NCBI RefSeq assembly: GCF_000599865.1
Contig: NZ_JHAC01000082.1
Coordinates: forward strand, 43,886-107,885
Length of the DNA stretch: 64,000 nt
Direction: 5' to 3'
Source of the DNA: Deinococcus phoenicis
GTDB taxonomy: Bacteria > Deinococcota > Deinococci > Deinococcales > Deinococcaceae
Part shown: positions 10,120 to 29,381 of the stretch, piece after piece
How the letters are laid out: each line of letters opens with the position of its first letter
Numbering within the stretch: the first letter of the stretch is position 1
Made by a program: the position numbers and the translations under genes
The notes under the pieces: model-generated
Told to the model about the DNA's origin: nothing
Databases searched by the model: none
What the model saw: the letters and a program-made list of their open reading frames with translations, nothing else

Positions 10120-10617
10120 TCACGGCAGAGCGGCCTCGAACTCCCCGGCGTCGCTGAGGTAGTCGGCCATCCAGGCTTTCAGGGCCGCGCGGGTGTAGCC
10201 GCCCTTCAGGGTGAAGGTGCTGTCGAGGACGTAGCTGCCCTCGTACACGTAAGCCTGGGTGAAATAGTCGCCGTTCCACTCGTTCACGAGGTCCAGGTCG
10301 AGATTCTCCTCGTCGTCGCTGTAATCCCAGCTGGTGCTGGCGGTCACCCGGTCGCAGCTGCCCGCCTTGCAGCCGCTGAACCAGACGTCGAGTTCATAGT
10401 CGCCCGCCTTGACGGTCAGGCTGGGGGCCTCGTCGGGGTTGGCCGGATTGGCGGTGACCTGATACCCGGCCTCGCGCAAGACGGCGGCCACGGCAGCCGG
10501 TGTGGCGGCCTGCACCTGCCCCCCACCCGTGACCGGCGCGGCGGCTCCGCCCGCCCCCGCATTGCTCAGGCCAGCCGACAGGAGAAGGGTTGCAGCGAAC
10601 GGCAAAAGTTTGTTCAT
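10120..10617 (-). CDS. Secreted YbjN-domain protein
   Basis: 165 residues. A signal peptide of about 20 residues (Lys, then a Leu/Ala-rich core ending 'LSNAGA') precedes an Ala/Gly-rich linker and a YbjN-type domain. That domain has the pattern 'LREAGYQVT' near residue 47, 'VWFSGCKAGSCDRV' near 79, and acidic 'DYSDDEENLDLDLVNEWN' near 98-115. YbjN domains have a secretion-chaperone-like fold; a molecular function for exported forms is not established. The two Cys could form a disulphide. TAATGT (10624-10629) ends 6 nt before the ATG, supporting this start. Confidence 0.82.
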   Translation of the reverse strand: MNKLLPFAATLLLSAGLSNAGAGGAAAPVTGGGQVQAATPAAVAAVLREAGYQVTANPANPDEAPSLTVKAGDYELDVWFSGCKAGSCDRVTASTSWDYSDDEENLDLDLVNEWNGDYFTQAYVYEGSYVLDSTFTLKGGYTRAALKAWMADYLSDAGEFEAALP

Positions 10618-10724
10618 AAGCTCACATTACCCTGTCTCGGACCGGTCGTGTGTTCAGGTTGAGCCGCCGGGGTCCGGCCACCTTGACTCACCCTTCACAT
10701 CTTCTCCAGCGCTCACCGTGAGGG

Positions 10725-11807
<1,083 letters not shown>

Positions 11808-11825
11808 GGTGGGGCGGGGCGTTCA

Positions 11826-11880
11826 GAAGTGCAGGCTCAGAAGCCCAGCCTCAGAAACCCAACCTCAGAAATCCAGCCGC
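11826..11880. repeat. Short degenerate tandem repeat around the stop of the hydrolase gene
   Basis: Three to four imperfect copies of a unit like CCTCAGAAACCCAA. On the minus strand each copy reproduces the end of the hydrolase gene, with its TTTCTGA stop context. It looks like slippage duplication of the 3' end of the gene. Confidence 0.7.
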
Positions 11881-12533
11881 CGCACGACCTGCACGCCGTT
11901 GCGTTCCAGTTGATGCAGAAAGAGGGCGTGGTACAGGTCGCCCGGATGCCCCGGCGCGTCCCAGGTCTGCACGCATGCCTCCGGCACGATCACCCTCCAG
12001 TCCTTCTGGTTCGCCATACCGAAGGTGACGAGGTGCAGCGCCAGGCTGTAGAGGCAGAGGTCGGTCACGTCGCCCAGCGCGATCACGGTATCGAAGTCGG
12101 CCTGCGCCAGCCACGCCTGAAACTCGGGGCTGGTGTGGCTGGCGATGCTGTTTTTCTGGAAGTGCCGGAAGCGGGAGAACTCGGGCAGCGCGCGCAGTTC
12201 GGCCACCGCCTCGGCCTCGGGGGTGCCCACGACGCAGTGGGGCGGGTAGGCGCGGAACTCCTCGGCGTCGGCGGGATGCGCGTCCTGCACCAGAACGACA
12301 TTGCCGGCGGGCACGCCCCAGTCGAGCAGGCCCCGGATCAGGCCCACCACGCCCGGAATGATTTCCGCGACCCGCGGACTGGCGAGGGCGCCCTGACGCG
12401 TGAAGCCTTCGATCAGGTCCACGCATACGACGGCGACACGCTCGGGCCGGGTGGTCAGCGGCAGCTCGGGCAGATCGCTCATCCACCGCTGCAACAGATC
12501 CGCCTGCTGCCGGGCTTGCTCGTGAAGGGTCAT
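11865..12533 (-). CDS. Isochorismatase-family cysteine hydrolase (nicotinamidase-like)
   Basis: 222 residues. The catalytic triad of the family is intact: D39 in 'VCVDLIEGF', K127 in 'HFQKNS' and C160 in '[10 protein letters not shown]'. D84 and H86 in 'QDAHP' match the metal-binding pair of nicotinamidases. The family deamidates nicotinamide or hydrolyses related substrates. Convergent position next to the NadM-Nudix gene, a NAD synthesis enzyme, makes nicotinamidase the best guess, but substrate is not certain. The start at 12533 is chosen because a TATGAC -10-like box ends 6 nt upstream and homologous sequence begins there. Shares a 73-bp divergent promoter region with the methyltransferase gene. 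Confidence 0.86.
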   Translation of the reverse strand: MTLHEQARQQADLLQRWMSDLPELPLTTRPERVAVVCVDLIEGFTRQGALASPRVAEIIPGVVGLIRGLLDWGVPAGNVVLVQDAHPADAEEFRAYPPHCVVGTPEAEAVAELRALPEFSRFRHFQKNSIASHTSPEFQAWLAQADFDTVIALGDVTDLCLYSLALHLVTFGMANQKDWRVIVPEACVQTWDAPGHPGDLYHALFLHQLERNGVQVVRRLDF

Positions 12534-12606
12534 GGGCAGGTCATAGCACAGTCGGCGCGGCAGCGAAAACCGCAGGGACCGCCCGCCGGTGGTGGACAAT
12601 GGCCGC

Positions 12607-13455
12607 ATGGTGACCGGGCCGAGGACCCCGCAGGACGACGAGCGCACCCTTCAGAATGCCCGCCTCTTCGACGCGGTGGCCGGCAGCTATGACCATCTGG
12701 GTTTCCTGACCCTGGCGGCGCGGCAGCTTGTGGCAGGCGTGGCCGTGCAAGCCGGGGAGCGTGTGCTGGACGTGGCGACCGGGACGGGCACAGTGGCGCT
12801 GGCGGTCGCCCCGGCCGCTGGCCCCCGGGGGCACGTGGTCGGCGTGGACGTGGCCGGGCGGATGCTGGAGGTGGCGCGCGGCCGGGCCGCCGGGTTGCCC
12901 CAGGTGACCTTCGAGCAGGCGGAGGCCACCCGCCTCCCCTTCCCGGACGGGGCCTTCGACCGGGTGCTGTGTGCCTCGGGGCTGTTCTTCGTGCCGGACA
13001 TGCCTGGTGCCCTGCGCGAGTGGCGGCGGGTGCTGCGGCCCGGCGGGCAGGTGGCCTTCACGTCCTTTGCGCGGGGCCTGCTGGGGCCACTCCCGGCGTT
13101 GTGGGCGGCGCGGCTGGCGCAGGAGGGGGTCAAGCCCGCCGCGCCGCCGCTGGGCCGGCTCCCCACGCCGGAAGCCGCCCAGGAGGTGCTGCGGGAAGCC
13201 GGCTTCCGGGAGGCCACCGCCGCCCTGCACGCTCTCCCCTACCGCTTCGCCACGCCGCAGGCACGCTGGGCCGAGATCGAGGCCGGGGTGGAAGGCCAGG
13301 TCTGGAGCCTCATGCCGCCTGAACAGCGGGAGCGGGTGCGGGCGGCGCATCTGGCGGAACTCCGGGAACTGTTCGCCCGGAAGTCACCCACACAGGGGCC
13401 TCTGACTGTGCCCGTGCCCGTGATCGTCGCCTCGGGCCGTGCGCCGGAAGGCTGA
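12607..13455 (+). CDS. Class I SAM-dependent methyltransferase (UbiE/MenG-like)
   Basis: 282 residues. Rossmann motif I '[13 protein letters not shown]' at about residues 56-68, the acidic end of strand 2 in '[14 protein letters not shown]', and '[13 protein letters not shown]' (motif III region). Similar to UbiE/MenG and to many small-molecule methyltransferases; the substrate cannot be told from sequence, and there is no quinone-synthesis neighbour. The start at 12607 is preferred since GACAAT lies 6 nt upstream in the leaderless position. Confidence 0.85.
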   Translation: MVTGPRTPQDDERTLQNARLFDAVAGSYDHLGFLTLAARQLVAGVAVQAGERVLDVATGTGTVALAVAPAAGPRGHVVGVDVAGRMLEVARGRAAGLPQVTFEQAEATRLPFPDGAFDRVLCASGLFFVPDMPGALREWRRVLRPGGQVAFTSFARGLLGPLPALWAARLAQEGVKPAAPPLGRLPTPEAAQEVLREAGFREATAALHALPYRFATPQARWAEIEAGVEGQVWSLMPPEQRERVRAAHLAELRELFARKSPTQGPLTVPVPVIVASGRAPEG

Positions 13456-13531
13456 GCCGGCAGGCTGCATCTTTCAGGCGACGCAACGCGGGGGGCCAAC
13501 CGCGCGTAATGGGAGCCAAAGGAGGCAAGCC

Positions 13532-14218
13532 ATGACGAACCCCGACGAGAAACCCCCCGGAACCGAACCTGCGCCCAGGCCGGAGGTGCCCTCCTGGGTG
13601 GACGAGGTGCTGCGCGCCGAGCCTGCCCCTGCCACCCCGTCCGCCGTGACCGGACCTGCCGCACCTGAACCAGCTGCACCTGGATCTGCTGCATCTGGGC
13701 CTGCCCATGACCTCCGCATCCCCGACGTGCCGCGCGCCTCGCCCCGCCCGGTCGTGGAGGAGGGGGACTGGGTGGCCCGCGCCACCGGGAACACGGCCAG
13801 GACGCCGGAGGTGCCCGCTGGCCCGCAGGTGACGGCCCCGCCGCCTGCCGACCTGTCCGGGTGGCCCTCTGCGCAGCGCCCCCTGACCTCCGCCGACATA
13901 CCCGCCGACATCGCGCAGAAGCGGCTGATCGCGGGGCTGCTGGGCATCGTGCTGGGCAGCCTGGGGGTCCACAAGTTCTACCTGGGGATGAACACGCCGG
14001 GCGTGATCATGCTGGGCGTCAGCATCGGCGTGTGGATTCTGGCGCTGTTCCTGGGTCTGCTGACGCTGGGGTTCGGGCTGATCATCACCCTGCCGCTGGC
14101 GGCCCTGATCGGCGGCGCGGTGGGCCTGCTGGGGCTGGTCGAGGGCATCCTGTACCTCACCAAATCGGACGAGGCGTTTTACCAGGAGTACGTGATCGGC
14201 AAGAAGCCCTGGCTCTGA
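13532..14218 (+). CDS. TM2-domain membrane protein with Pro/Ala-rich N-terminus
   Basis: 228 residues. The first ~125 residues are a Pro/Ala/Glu-rich, probably disordered cytoplasmic region, including imperfect 15-nt coding repeats near 13660-13700. Then comes a TM2 domain: 'LLGIVLGSLGVHKFYLGM' followed by two further hydrophobic segments and the closing 'GLVEGILYL'. TM2 proteins are small membrane proteins of unknown molecular role. A strong ribosome binding site (AAAGGAGG, 7 nt before ATG 13532) decides the start against an upstream in-frame ATG. Confidence 0.85.
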   Translation: MTNPDEKPPGTEPAPRPEVPSWVDEVLRAEPAPATPSAVTGPAAPEPAAPGSAASGPAHDLRIPDVPRASPRPVVEEGDWVARATGNTARTPEVPAGPQVTAPPPADLSGWPSAQRPLTSADIPADIAQKRLIAGLLGIVLGSLGVHKFYLGMNTPGVIMLGVSIGVWILALFLGLLTLGFGLIITLPLAALIGGAVGLLGLVEGILYLTKSDEAFYQEYVIGKKPWL

Positions 14219-14241
14219 GCCGCGCCCTAGCGCAGTTCCCC

Positions 14242-15534
14242 TTAGCCCGGTTCCCCTTGGCCCAGTTCGCCCAGCGCCTGCGCCAGGTCGGCCTGCAAGT
14301 CCTTCAGGCTCTCCAGGCCCACGCTCATGCGGATGGACTGGGGCGTGACGCCGGCGGCGCGGCGGGCGGCCTCGGGCAGACGACCGTGGGTGGTGGTCCA
14401 GGGATGGACGACCAGTGTGCGCGTGTCGCCCAGGTTGGGCGCGATGCGGATCACGCGCAGGCGGGCCAGGAAGGCGGCGGGGTCGGGCACCTCGAAGGTG
14501 AGGACCGCCCCGGAGCCGCCGTGCAGGTATTTCCGGGCGAGGGCATGCCAGGGGCTGCCAGGCAGTCCGGGATAGGACACGCGCCCCACCTGCGGCTGTT
14601 CCTCCAGCCACTGCGCCAGCGCCAGGGCCGTCCGGGATTCACGTTCCAGGCGCAGCGCCAGCGTCTCCAGACCCTGCGCGAGCAGGAAGGCATTCTGGGG
14701 GGCCAGGGTCATGCCCATCTGGTGCGCGCCCAGCCAGCGCTGCCGCCACGCGAGGGCTGCGGCGCCCCGCACGTTCAGCACGCTGTTCTCGCTGCCGTCA
14801 GTGTAGATGGGGTTGCGGGTGAGGTCGTGGCGGGTGCCGACGGTGACGCTGCCGCCCATCACGCTGCCGTGCCCGCCCGCCCACTTGGTCAGCGAGTGCG
14901 TCACGATATCCGCGCCGAAGTCCAACGGACGGCACAGGTACCCCACGCCGCCCCAGGTGTTGTCGATGCCCAGCAGCGCCCCGTGTTCGTGCGCGATCTG
15001 CGCCAGCGCCGACAGGTCCGGCACGTCCCCGGCGGGGTTGCCGATGGTCTCGGCCCAGACCAGGCGGGTGCCCGGCTGCATGGCGGCCCCGATGGCGTCC
15101 GGCGTGTTCTCCGTGAGGGTGGCCGAGATGCCCATCAGGGGCAAGATGTTGTTCAGCAGGCCCGCGCTGCCGCCGAACACGCTGGCGGTGGACACCACGT
15201 GGTCGCCGGCCCGGCACACACTCAGGATGGCGGTGAGGGTGGCCGCCTGCCCGCTGGCGAGGGCGACCGTCGCCGCGCCGCCCTCCAGCGCGGTGAGGCG
15301 CTCTTCCAGCGCGCGCACAGTGGGGTTTTGCAAGCGGGCATAGCTGAGACCCTGGTTGCGGGCAAATTCATCCTGTGCTTCTTCCAGGGTGCTGAACTGG
15401 AAGGCGGCGGCCTGATGGACCGGGATGCCGACCGTCTCGCCCAGGCCGCGCGGAATCCCGGTCTGCACGGCGGCGGTTTCAAAGCTCCAGTCGGTGTCGG
15501 TCCATTCGATGCCAGTCGGTCGGGTGTCCGTCAT
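14242..15534 (-). CDS. metY: O-acetylhomoserine aminocarboxypropyltransferase / sulfhydrylase (Cys/Met metabolism PLP enzyme)
   Basis: 430 residues, normal for MetY. PLP lysine in 'THSLTKWAGGHG' (about residue 210), preceded by 'GIDNTWGG', whose Asp contacts the pyridine nitrogen, and 'SYARLQNPTV' near residue 63. The enzyme makes homocysteine from O-acetylhomoserine and sulfide. Cystathionine-type enzymes share the fold, but the length and the 'SGQAATL' region favour MetY. The start has TAGCGT 6 nt upstream (15541-15546). It is divergent from the tandem Nudix gene with only 40 bp between starts. Just downstream of the stop, GGGCYAAGGGGAAC is repeated twice. Confidence 0.88.
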   Translation of the reverse strand: MTDTRPTGIEWTDTDWSFETAAVQTGIPRGLGETVGIPVHQAAAFQFSTLEEAQDEFARNQGLSYARLQNPTVRALEERLTALEGGAATVALASGQAATLTAILSVCRAGDHVVSTASVFGGSAGLLNNILPLMGISATLTENTPDAIGAAMQPGTRLVWAETIGNPAGDVPDLSALAQIAHEHGALLGIDNTWGGVGYLCRPLDFGADIVTHSLTKWAGGHGSVMGGSVTVGTRHDLTRNPIYTDGSENSVLNVRGAAALAWRQRWLGAHQMGMTLAPQNAFLLAQGLETLALRLERESRTALALAQWLEEQPQVGRVSYPGLPGSPWHALARKYLHGGSGAVLTFEVPDPAAFLARLRVIRIAPNLGDTRTLVVHPWTTTHGRLPEAARRAAGVTPQSIRMSVGLESLKDLQADLAQALGELGQGEPG

Positions 15535-15540
15535 GCGCCC

Positions 15541-15567
15541 ACGCTACGCGCCGGGAGCCGCTAGGGT
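15541..15567. promoter_or_regulatory. Back-to-back leaderless promoters in a 40-bp intergenic region
   Basis: TAGCGT on the minus strand (15541-15546) lies 6 nt before metY. TAGGGT on the plus strand (15562-15567) lies 7 nt before the tandem Nudix gene. There is no space for untranslated leaders. Confidence 0.5.
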
Positions 15568-15574
15568 GGCGGGC

Positions 15575-16576
15575 ATGTCCTACCTGTCCGAACTGCGCGC
15601 CGTGTGGGGCAGCGCGCCCCTGGTTTCCGTCGGCGTGAGCGTGCTGCTTCAGGACGAGGCGGGCCGGGTCCTGCTTCAGCAGCGGGGGGACGACGGCCTG
15701 TGGGGGGTGCTGGGCGGGGGGCTGGAGCCGGGCGAGACGTTTCTGGAAGCGGCCCACCGCGAACTGCGGGAAGAAACGGGCCTGAGCTGCCCGGACCTCT
15801 CCCTGATGGACCTGAGGGAAGGGCTGGTGAGCGGACCAGAGTTCTACCACCGCTATCCCAACGGGCACGAGATCTATCTGGTCGGGCTGCGGACGCAGGG
15901 GACCTTGCCCGCTGCGGCCCTGGCACACGCCGTGCCGGACGACAGCGGCGAGACGCTGGCCCTGGCGTGGTTCGCGCTGGACGACCTGCCGCCCCTGAAC
16001 AGCAACATCAACCGCGTGAGCATGAATGTCCTGCGTGCCCGCGTGGGTCTGCCGCCGTTGCCGCTGCTGCCCGTGCCGGACGCGCCGCCCACCGGGAATC
16101 ATCTGCTGGCGTTGAGGCGGCTGGTCGGCCCGCGTCCCCTCTTCGCTCCCGGCGCGAACGTACTGGTGACGGACGAGGCGGGGTGCCTGCTGCTGCTGAA
16201 GCACGGTGGTACCGGGCGCTGGACTCTTCCCGGAGGCAGCCTCGAACCCGGCGAGAGCCTTGAGCAGTGCGCGGCCCGGGAACTCCACGAGGAAACCGGC
16301 CTGAGCGCTGCCCACCTCGAACCGCTGCGGCTGTATGCCGGGGCCGACTACCGCTTCACCTACCCCCACGGGGACGTGATCGACAACGTGAGCGTGCTGT
16401 ACCGGGCACATGGGGTCGCGGGAACACTGGCCCTGCCTGCCGAGGAGATTCACGGTGCGGCCTGGTTCGCGCCCGGCGCCCTTCCCCCGGAGGCCGATCT
16501 CAGCGGGCCGCTCATCCGGGCGATGGTGCGGGAATGGCAAAAGGGCCGGAGCGTTGCTGCCCCGGCCTCCGGCTGA
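15575..16576 (+). CDS. Tandem (two-domain) Nudix hydrolase
   Basis: 333 residues with two complete Nudix domains. Box 1 is at about residues 48-70 and ends 'RELREETGL'; box 2 is at about 218-240 and ends 'RELHEETGL'. Both fit Gx5Ex7REUxEExGU with all metal-binding Glu present, so both should be active, in contrast to the degraded box of the NadM fusion. The domains are joined by a short Pro-rich linker ('LPPLPLLPVPDAPP'). Nudix enzymes cleave nucleoside diphosphates linked to other groups; Deinococcus has an expanded set. Substrates are not predictable here. Start fixed by TAGGGT 7 nt upstream. Confidence 0.9.
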   Translation: MSYLSELRAVWGSAPLVSVGVSVLLQDEAGRVLLQQRGDDGLWGVLGGGLEPGETFLEAAHRELREETGLSCPDLSLMDLREGLVSGPEFYHRYPNGHEIYLVGLRTQGTLPAAALAHAVPDDSGETLALAWFALDDLPPLNSNINRVSMNVLRARVGLPPLPLLPVPDAPPTGNHLLALRRLVGPRPLFAPGANVLVTDEAGCLLLLKHGGTGRWTLPGGSLEPGESLEQCAARELHEETGLSAAHLEPLRLYAGADYRFTYPHGDVIDNVSVLYRAHGVAGTLALPAEEIHGAAWFAPGALPPEADLSGPLIRAMVREWQKGRSVAAPASG

Positions 16577-16637
16577 AGTCTTCAGGACTTACCCGGCGAG
16601 AATACCGGGGAGGCTGAGAGCCAGTTTCTCCGGGTGG

Positions 16638-16688
16638 CCAGGCCCGTTCACCCCCTCCCGGCCTCCCCCCTTGCGGGGGAAAAATGCC
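16638..16688. repeat. Relic of dispersed element family 3 (conserved core only)
   Basis: The stretch GCCCGTTCACCCCCTCCCGG, continuing into a C6/G5 hairpin and AAATGCC, matches the core of the intact element at 29508-29639. The inverted-repeat ends are not recognisable. It lies in the 115-bp gap between the tandem Nudix gene and the small HTH gene. Confidence 0.65.
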
Positions 16689-16691
16689 TTC

Positions 16692-16958
16692 CTACGCACG
16701 TTTAACCTCCGAGTCGTGTACGTCCTGGTCTTCTCGGGTCTCGTTCCGGCTCTTCACGGTGATCACGCCGTAGGCCCCGGCCCGCTCGATACCGATTTCG
16801 TCCTCAATGGCGAGGATGACGCGGTTCACGCGGTTGGCCGTTTCGCCCAGCTCGCGGGCGAGGCTCCGCGCGGTGTACTTGCCCGGCTCGGCCTGGAGCC
16901 TGAGCAGGACGCGGACGGCCAGACGTTCAAGCCCTGTTCCGGTGGTACTGGCTGGCAT
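16692..16958 (-). CDS. Small winged-helix-like DNA-binding protein, unknown function
   Basis: 88 residues. The middle resembles a winged helix-turn-helix: 'LAVRVLLRLQAE', then 'TARSLARELGETANRVNRVI' and a short wing 'GAYGVITV'. The tail is charged. No specific family is recognised. The start at 16958 is set by AGGAGG 7 nt upstream. That ribosome binding site directly touches the end of a repeat element (16974-17244), so the promoter must lie inside the element or the gene is read from within it. Function unknown; an HTH regulator is a fair guess. Confidence 0.62.
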   Translation of the reverse strand: MPASTTGTGLERLAVRVLLRLQAEPGKYTARSLARELGETANRVNRVILAIEDEIGIERAGAYGVITVKSRNETREDQDVHDSEVKRA

Positions 16959-16973
16959 GGGACGACCTCCTGA

Positions 16974-17244
16974 TACGGGTTCCGGTTGAACAGTTATGGC
17001 ATAAGTGTTCAACCCAACTGGAGCATTGGGCAGAATTACGGCCCCCGGGGAACGGCGCCCCAGGTGCCTCCATTCTGCCCAATGCTCTTCCTGAATTCGC
17101 TCGCTCCGCTCGGCCAACGAACGCGGAACACCACCGCATTCTTATGGCAAATGCTCTGGAAGGAGTAGGAAAAAGGACGGATTCCAGAATGGAGTTAGCC
17201 TTCGGCGCTTTCCCGAAGGCTAACGGCTGGGGCCGGAATCCGTA
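16974..17244. mobile_element. Family 2 MITE-like element, interrupted by a family 1 element
   Basis: Ends TACGGGTTCCGG and CCGGAATCCGTA are inverted repeats with terminal TA. Internal parts match the intact copy at 58616-58748: an inverted GGTTGAACAG...GTTCAACC arm, then 'GGAAAAAGGACGGATTCC', then a GTTAGCCTTCGG/CCGAAGGCTAAC hairpin. The copy is split by a family 1 element at 17018-17159. No coding capacity. It fills the whole space between the HTH gene and pheT. Confidence 0.75.
17018..17159. mobile_element. Family 1 MITE-like element nested in a family 2 copy
   Basis: Ends GAGCATT...AATGCTC with flanking CTG/TGG. The interior has the family 1 layout: 'GCAGAATTAC', a GC hairpin, 'CCATTCTGCCCAATGCTCTTCC', then 'TCGCTCGCTCCGCTCGG'. 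It is more diverged than the copies at 29382 and 42195. Confidence 0.7.
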
Positions 17245-17258
17245 TGACAGGTGCAGGG

Positions 17259-19718
<2,460 letters not shown>

Positions 19719-19779
19719 GGGGAACCTCGGAAGGGATGAGGGGAACGGGAAGCGATGTTGTTTGGTGGCCCGCCCCCCT

Positions 19780-20977
<1,198 letters not shown>

Positions 20978-21024
20978 CCGCTGCCCCGCCCAAGCCGCCG
21001 CAGACCTGTGAAACCATAGGCCCG

Positions 21025-22482
<1,458 letters not shown>

Positions 22483-22529
22483 AGCAAAGCTGCTCGCGGC
22501 GGGGCCAGCCGGGCAGGTATGCTCGCGTC

Positions 22530-23048
22530 ATGCGAAAAGGTGCGGCTCTGCTCCTGACCGTCCTGGCGAGTGCGGCGCTCGCGGACACCTACGTTCCGGG
22601 GACGACCGTGTCCTACAGCAAGTCCAGGGACCCCATCACTGGCGCCAACACCAGCAGCGTCTTTCTGGACGAGGTCAACGACACGGTGAACAAGACCTAC
22701 GTGGAACTGTCCTGCCAGCAGGGCGGCGCCGTGTTCTATCTCTACACCAAAGACCCGCTGTACACCCTGGCCGACTACAAGGCCGGGACGACCCCCGACA
22801 TCGTCTACCGCGTGGATACCCTCGCGGCGCGGACCGTGCCGACAGTCTGGATAGGCGAGGAAAACAAGCCCGTTCTCACGGCCCTGGCGGTTCCCGACGA
22901 ACTCGACCCGCAGCTGCTGGGGGCCTTCAAGTCGGCGCGCAGCAAGGTCCTGATGCGCGTGAAGCGCAGCGACGGGCGCGAACTCACCTACACCTTCCCG
23001 GTGAGGGGGCTGCCCCAGGCCCTTCAGGCCGTGAACCACTGCCGGTAG
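22530..23048 (+). CDS. Secreted protein of unknown function
   Basis: 172 residues. A short signal peptide ('MRKGAALLLTVLASAALA') is followed by a soluble domain rich in beta-type sequence with two cysteines, one in 'VELSCQQGGAVF' and one near the C-terminus. I do not recognise the family. TATGCT (-10) ends 6 nt before ATG 22530, supporting the start and independent transcription from the antiporter gene 47 bp upstream. Confidence 0.72.
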   Translation: MRKGAALLLTVLASAALADTYVPGTTVSYSKSRDPITGANTSSVFLDEVNDTVNKTYVELSCQQGGAVFYLYTKDPLYTLADYKAGTTPDIVYRVDTLAARTVPTVWIGEENKPVLTALAVPDELDPQLLGAFKSARSKVLMRVKRSDGRELTYTFPVRGLPQALQAVNHCR

Positions 23049-23087
23049 CGCTCGCCCGTCCCCACTGCTGAGACAGCCCCACTTTCA

Positions 23088-24355
<1,268 letters not shown>

Positions 24356-24374
24356 GTCGGTTGCCGCTCCCACG

Positions 24375-24398
24375 GCCCAGGTTCGCCCTGGGCTTTTT
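24375..24398 (+). terminator. Rho-independent terminator of glyA
   Basis: Stem GCCCAGG / CCTGGGC around a TTCGC loop, followed by five T, 20 bp after the glyA stop. Confidence 0.85.
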
Positions 24399-24442
24399 CT
24401 CTGCCAGTTTTTTGTGAGATTTCTCCCGTTAGGCTGCGGGCC

Positions 24443-25558
24443 ATGACTGCCGTCACCGCCTCCCGTGCAGGCTCTGCCCCGCCGCATGACCTGTCCCTGC
24501 ACCTGACGCGCCTGGGCCTGACCGCGCCCGACCTGGGCAGCGCGATGCAGCCCGTGCTGGACGCACTGGTGAGCCACACGGCGGCGGTGGGGGCCGGCTA
24601 CTTTCAGCTGCGGGATACCACGCTGACCTACCACGCGCGGGCGGCCAGCGGGGACCTGCCGCCAGGACCGCTTCAGGCGCTGATCGCGCACGGTCTGCCC
24701 CCCGAGCTGCCGCTGGTGAGCGCCTTGCAGGAAGCGGGCGGCGTGCTGTTTTTCGAGGACACCCGCACCGACCCGCAGGCGGCGGGCTTTGCCGACCTGG
24801 GCGTGCTGGCGCTGACCGCCGCCCCCGTGCGCGACCAGGAAGGGCGGCTGGTGGGCACGCTGCTTTCCCACGTGTTCACGCCGCATCCCTGGTCGGGGGA
24901 GGAGCGGCAGCTGATGAGAAGCGTCACCGGCCTGCTGACCCTGCTGGCCGCGCGGCTGGACGCGGAAGAACGCGAGCGGGACGCCCACGAGTGCGCCCTG
25001 CGCGCCCTGGGCCTGCTGCTGGAGGCCCGGGATGCCGAGACCTACGGGCACACCGACCGGGTCACGGGGCTGGCGCTGCGCCTGGGCCGGGCGCTGGGGC
25101 TGGAGGGCAACGATCTGCGCGACCTGCGCTGGGGTGCCTACCTGCACGACATCGGCAAGATCGCCATTCCCGACGAGATCCTGCACCATCCCGGCGTGCT
25201 GGACCCGCAGGCCCGCACCCGCATGCAGGCGCACGTCACCGAGGGCGCGCGGCTGGCGGCGCAGCTCTCCTTTCTGCCCCGCGCGGCACTCGACGTGATC
25301 ACCGGACACCACGAATGCTGGGACGGCAGCGGTTACCCGGGCGGCCTATCCGGCGAGGCCATTCCCCTGCACGCCCGCATCTTCGCCGCCTGCGACGTGT
25401 ACGACGCCCTCACCAGCGTCAGGCCCTACAAGCACGCCTGGACCCCTGCGGAGGCCGCCGCCTATCTGGGACAGCGCAGTGGCAGCCACTTCGACCCGGT
25501 GGTCGTGACGGCGCTGCTGGGGCTGCTGGAAGGGGACAGGGTCGCCGCGAGCGCGTGA
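24443..25558 (+). CDS. GAF-HD-GYP protein, predicted cyclic-di-GMP phosphodiesterase
   Basis: 371 residues, no membrane segment. A GAF-like sensor domain (about 25-170) precedes an HD-GYP domain with HDIGK near 236 and 'HHECWDGSGYPGGLSG' near 289-304, the full HHExxDGxGYP signature. These enzymes hydrolyse cyclic di-GMP. The ligand of the GAF domain is unknown. TAGGCT (24430-24435) ends 7 nt before ATG 24443. A second HD-GYP protein is encoded at 38758-41451. Confidence 0.9.
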   Translation: MTAVTASRAGSAPPHDLSLHLTRLGLTAPDLGSAMQPVLDALVSHTAAVGAGYFQLRDTTLTYHARAASGDLPPGPLQALIAHGLPPELPLVSALQEAGGVLFFEDTRTDPQAAGFADLGVLALTAAPVRDQEGRLVGTLLSHVFTPHPWSGEERQLMRSVTGLLTLLAARLDAEERERDAHECALRALGLLLEARDAETYGHTDRVTGLALRLGRALGLEGNDLRDLRWGAYLHDIGKIAIPDEILHHPGVLDPQARTRMQAHVTEGARLAAQLSFLPRAALDVITGHHECWDGSGYPGGLSGEAIPLHARIFAACDVYDALTSVRPYKHAWTPAEAAAYLGQRSGSHFDPVVVTALLGLLEGDRVAASA

Positions 25559-25577
25559 CCGGAAAGGCCGGGAGCTT

Positions 25578-26468
<891 letters not shown>

Positions 26469-26604
26469 GCCCGCAAGGTAACGGCCGGGCATGAGATCAC
26501 CGTCCGCCAAAAGGTGCAGGAACCGGCCGGGCCGCACCAGCCGCCGGTTTCGCTGTTTCTTGGCCTTCCGGCCCGGCGGCGGACCCAGGGGCTAGACTGC
26601 CGGT

Positions 26605-26864
26605 ATGACGTGGGCGGGTGACCTTCTGGTGGTGGACATGCTGGACGAGGACGCAGGCCTGGCAGACGTGGAGGACGCGCGGGGCCGCACGTATCAGCTG
26701 CCCGCCGAGTGGCTGCCGGACGTGCAGGACGGCGCGGCCTACCGGGTCACGGTGACGGGCGGGGGCGTGACCTTTACCCCAGACCCCGACGGTGCCCGGC
26801 TGCTGCGCGAGCGGAGCAAACAGACGCTCCTCGACTTCGCGGACGCGCCGGGAGAGGAGCAGCC

Positions 26865-26868
<4 letters not shown>
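26605..26868 (+). CDS. DUF3006 domain protein
   Basis: 87 residues. Small acidic protein of the DUF3006 type ('LLVVDMLDEDAGLADVED', 'LPAEWLPDVQDGAAYRVTV'), often a small beta-barrel-like domain of unknown role. TAGACT (26593-26598) ends 6 nt before its ATG, so this is the first gene of an operon with 26865, 27685 and 28440. Its TGA overlaps the GTG of the next gene. Confidence 0.8.
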
Positions 26869-27683
<815 letters not shown>

Positions 27684-27684
27684 G

Positions 27685-29330
<1,646 letters not shown>

Positions 29331-29381
29331 GGCCCTGGTGCAAAGCAAAGCGAGGGGCGAAAAGGTCGGCCCAGGTCTTGC

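Noticed and set aside
13650..13705. Tandem repeat of functional interest in the TM2 gene
   Set aside because: Imperfect 15-nt units within a Pro/Ala-rich coding linker; ordinary low complexity.
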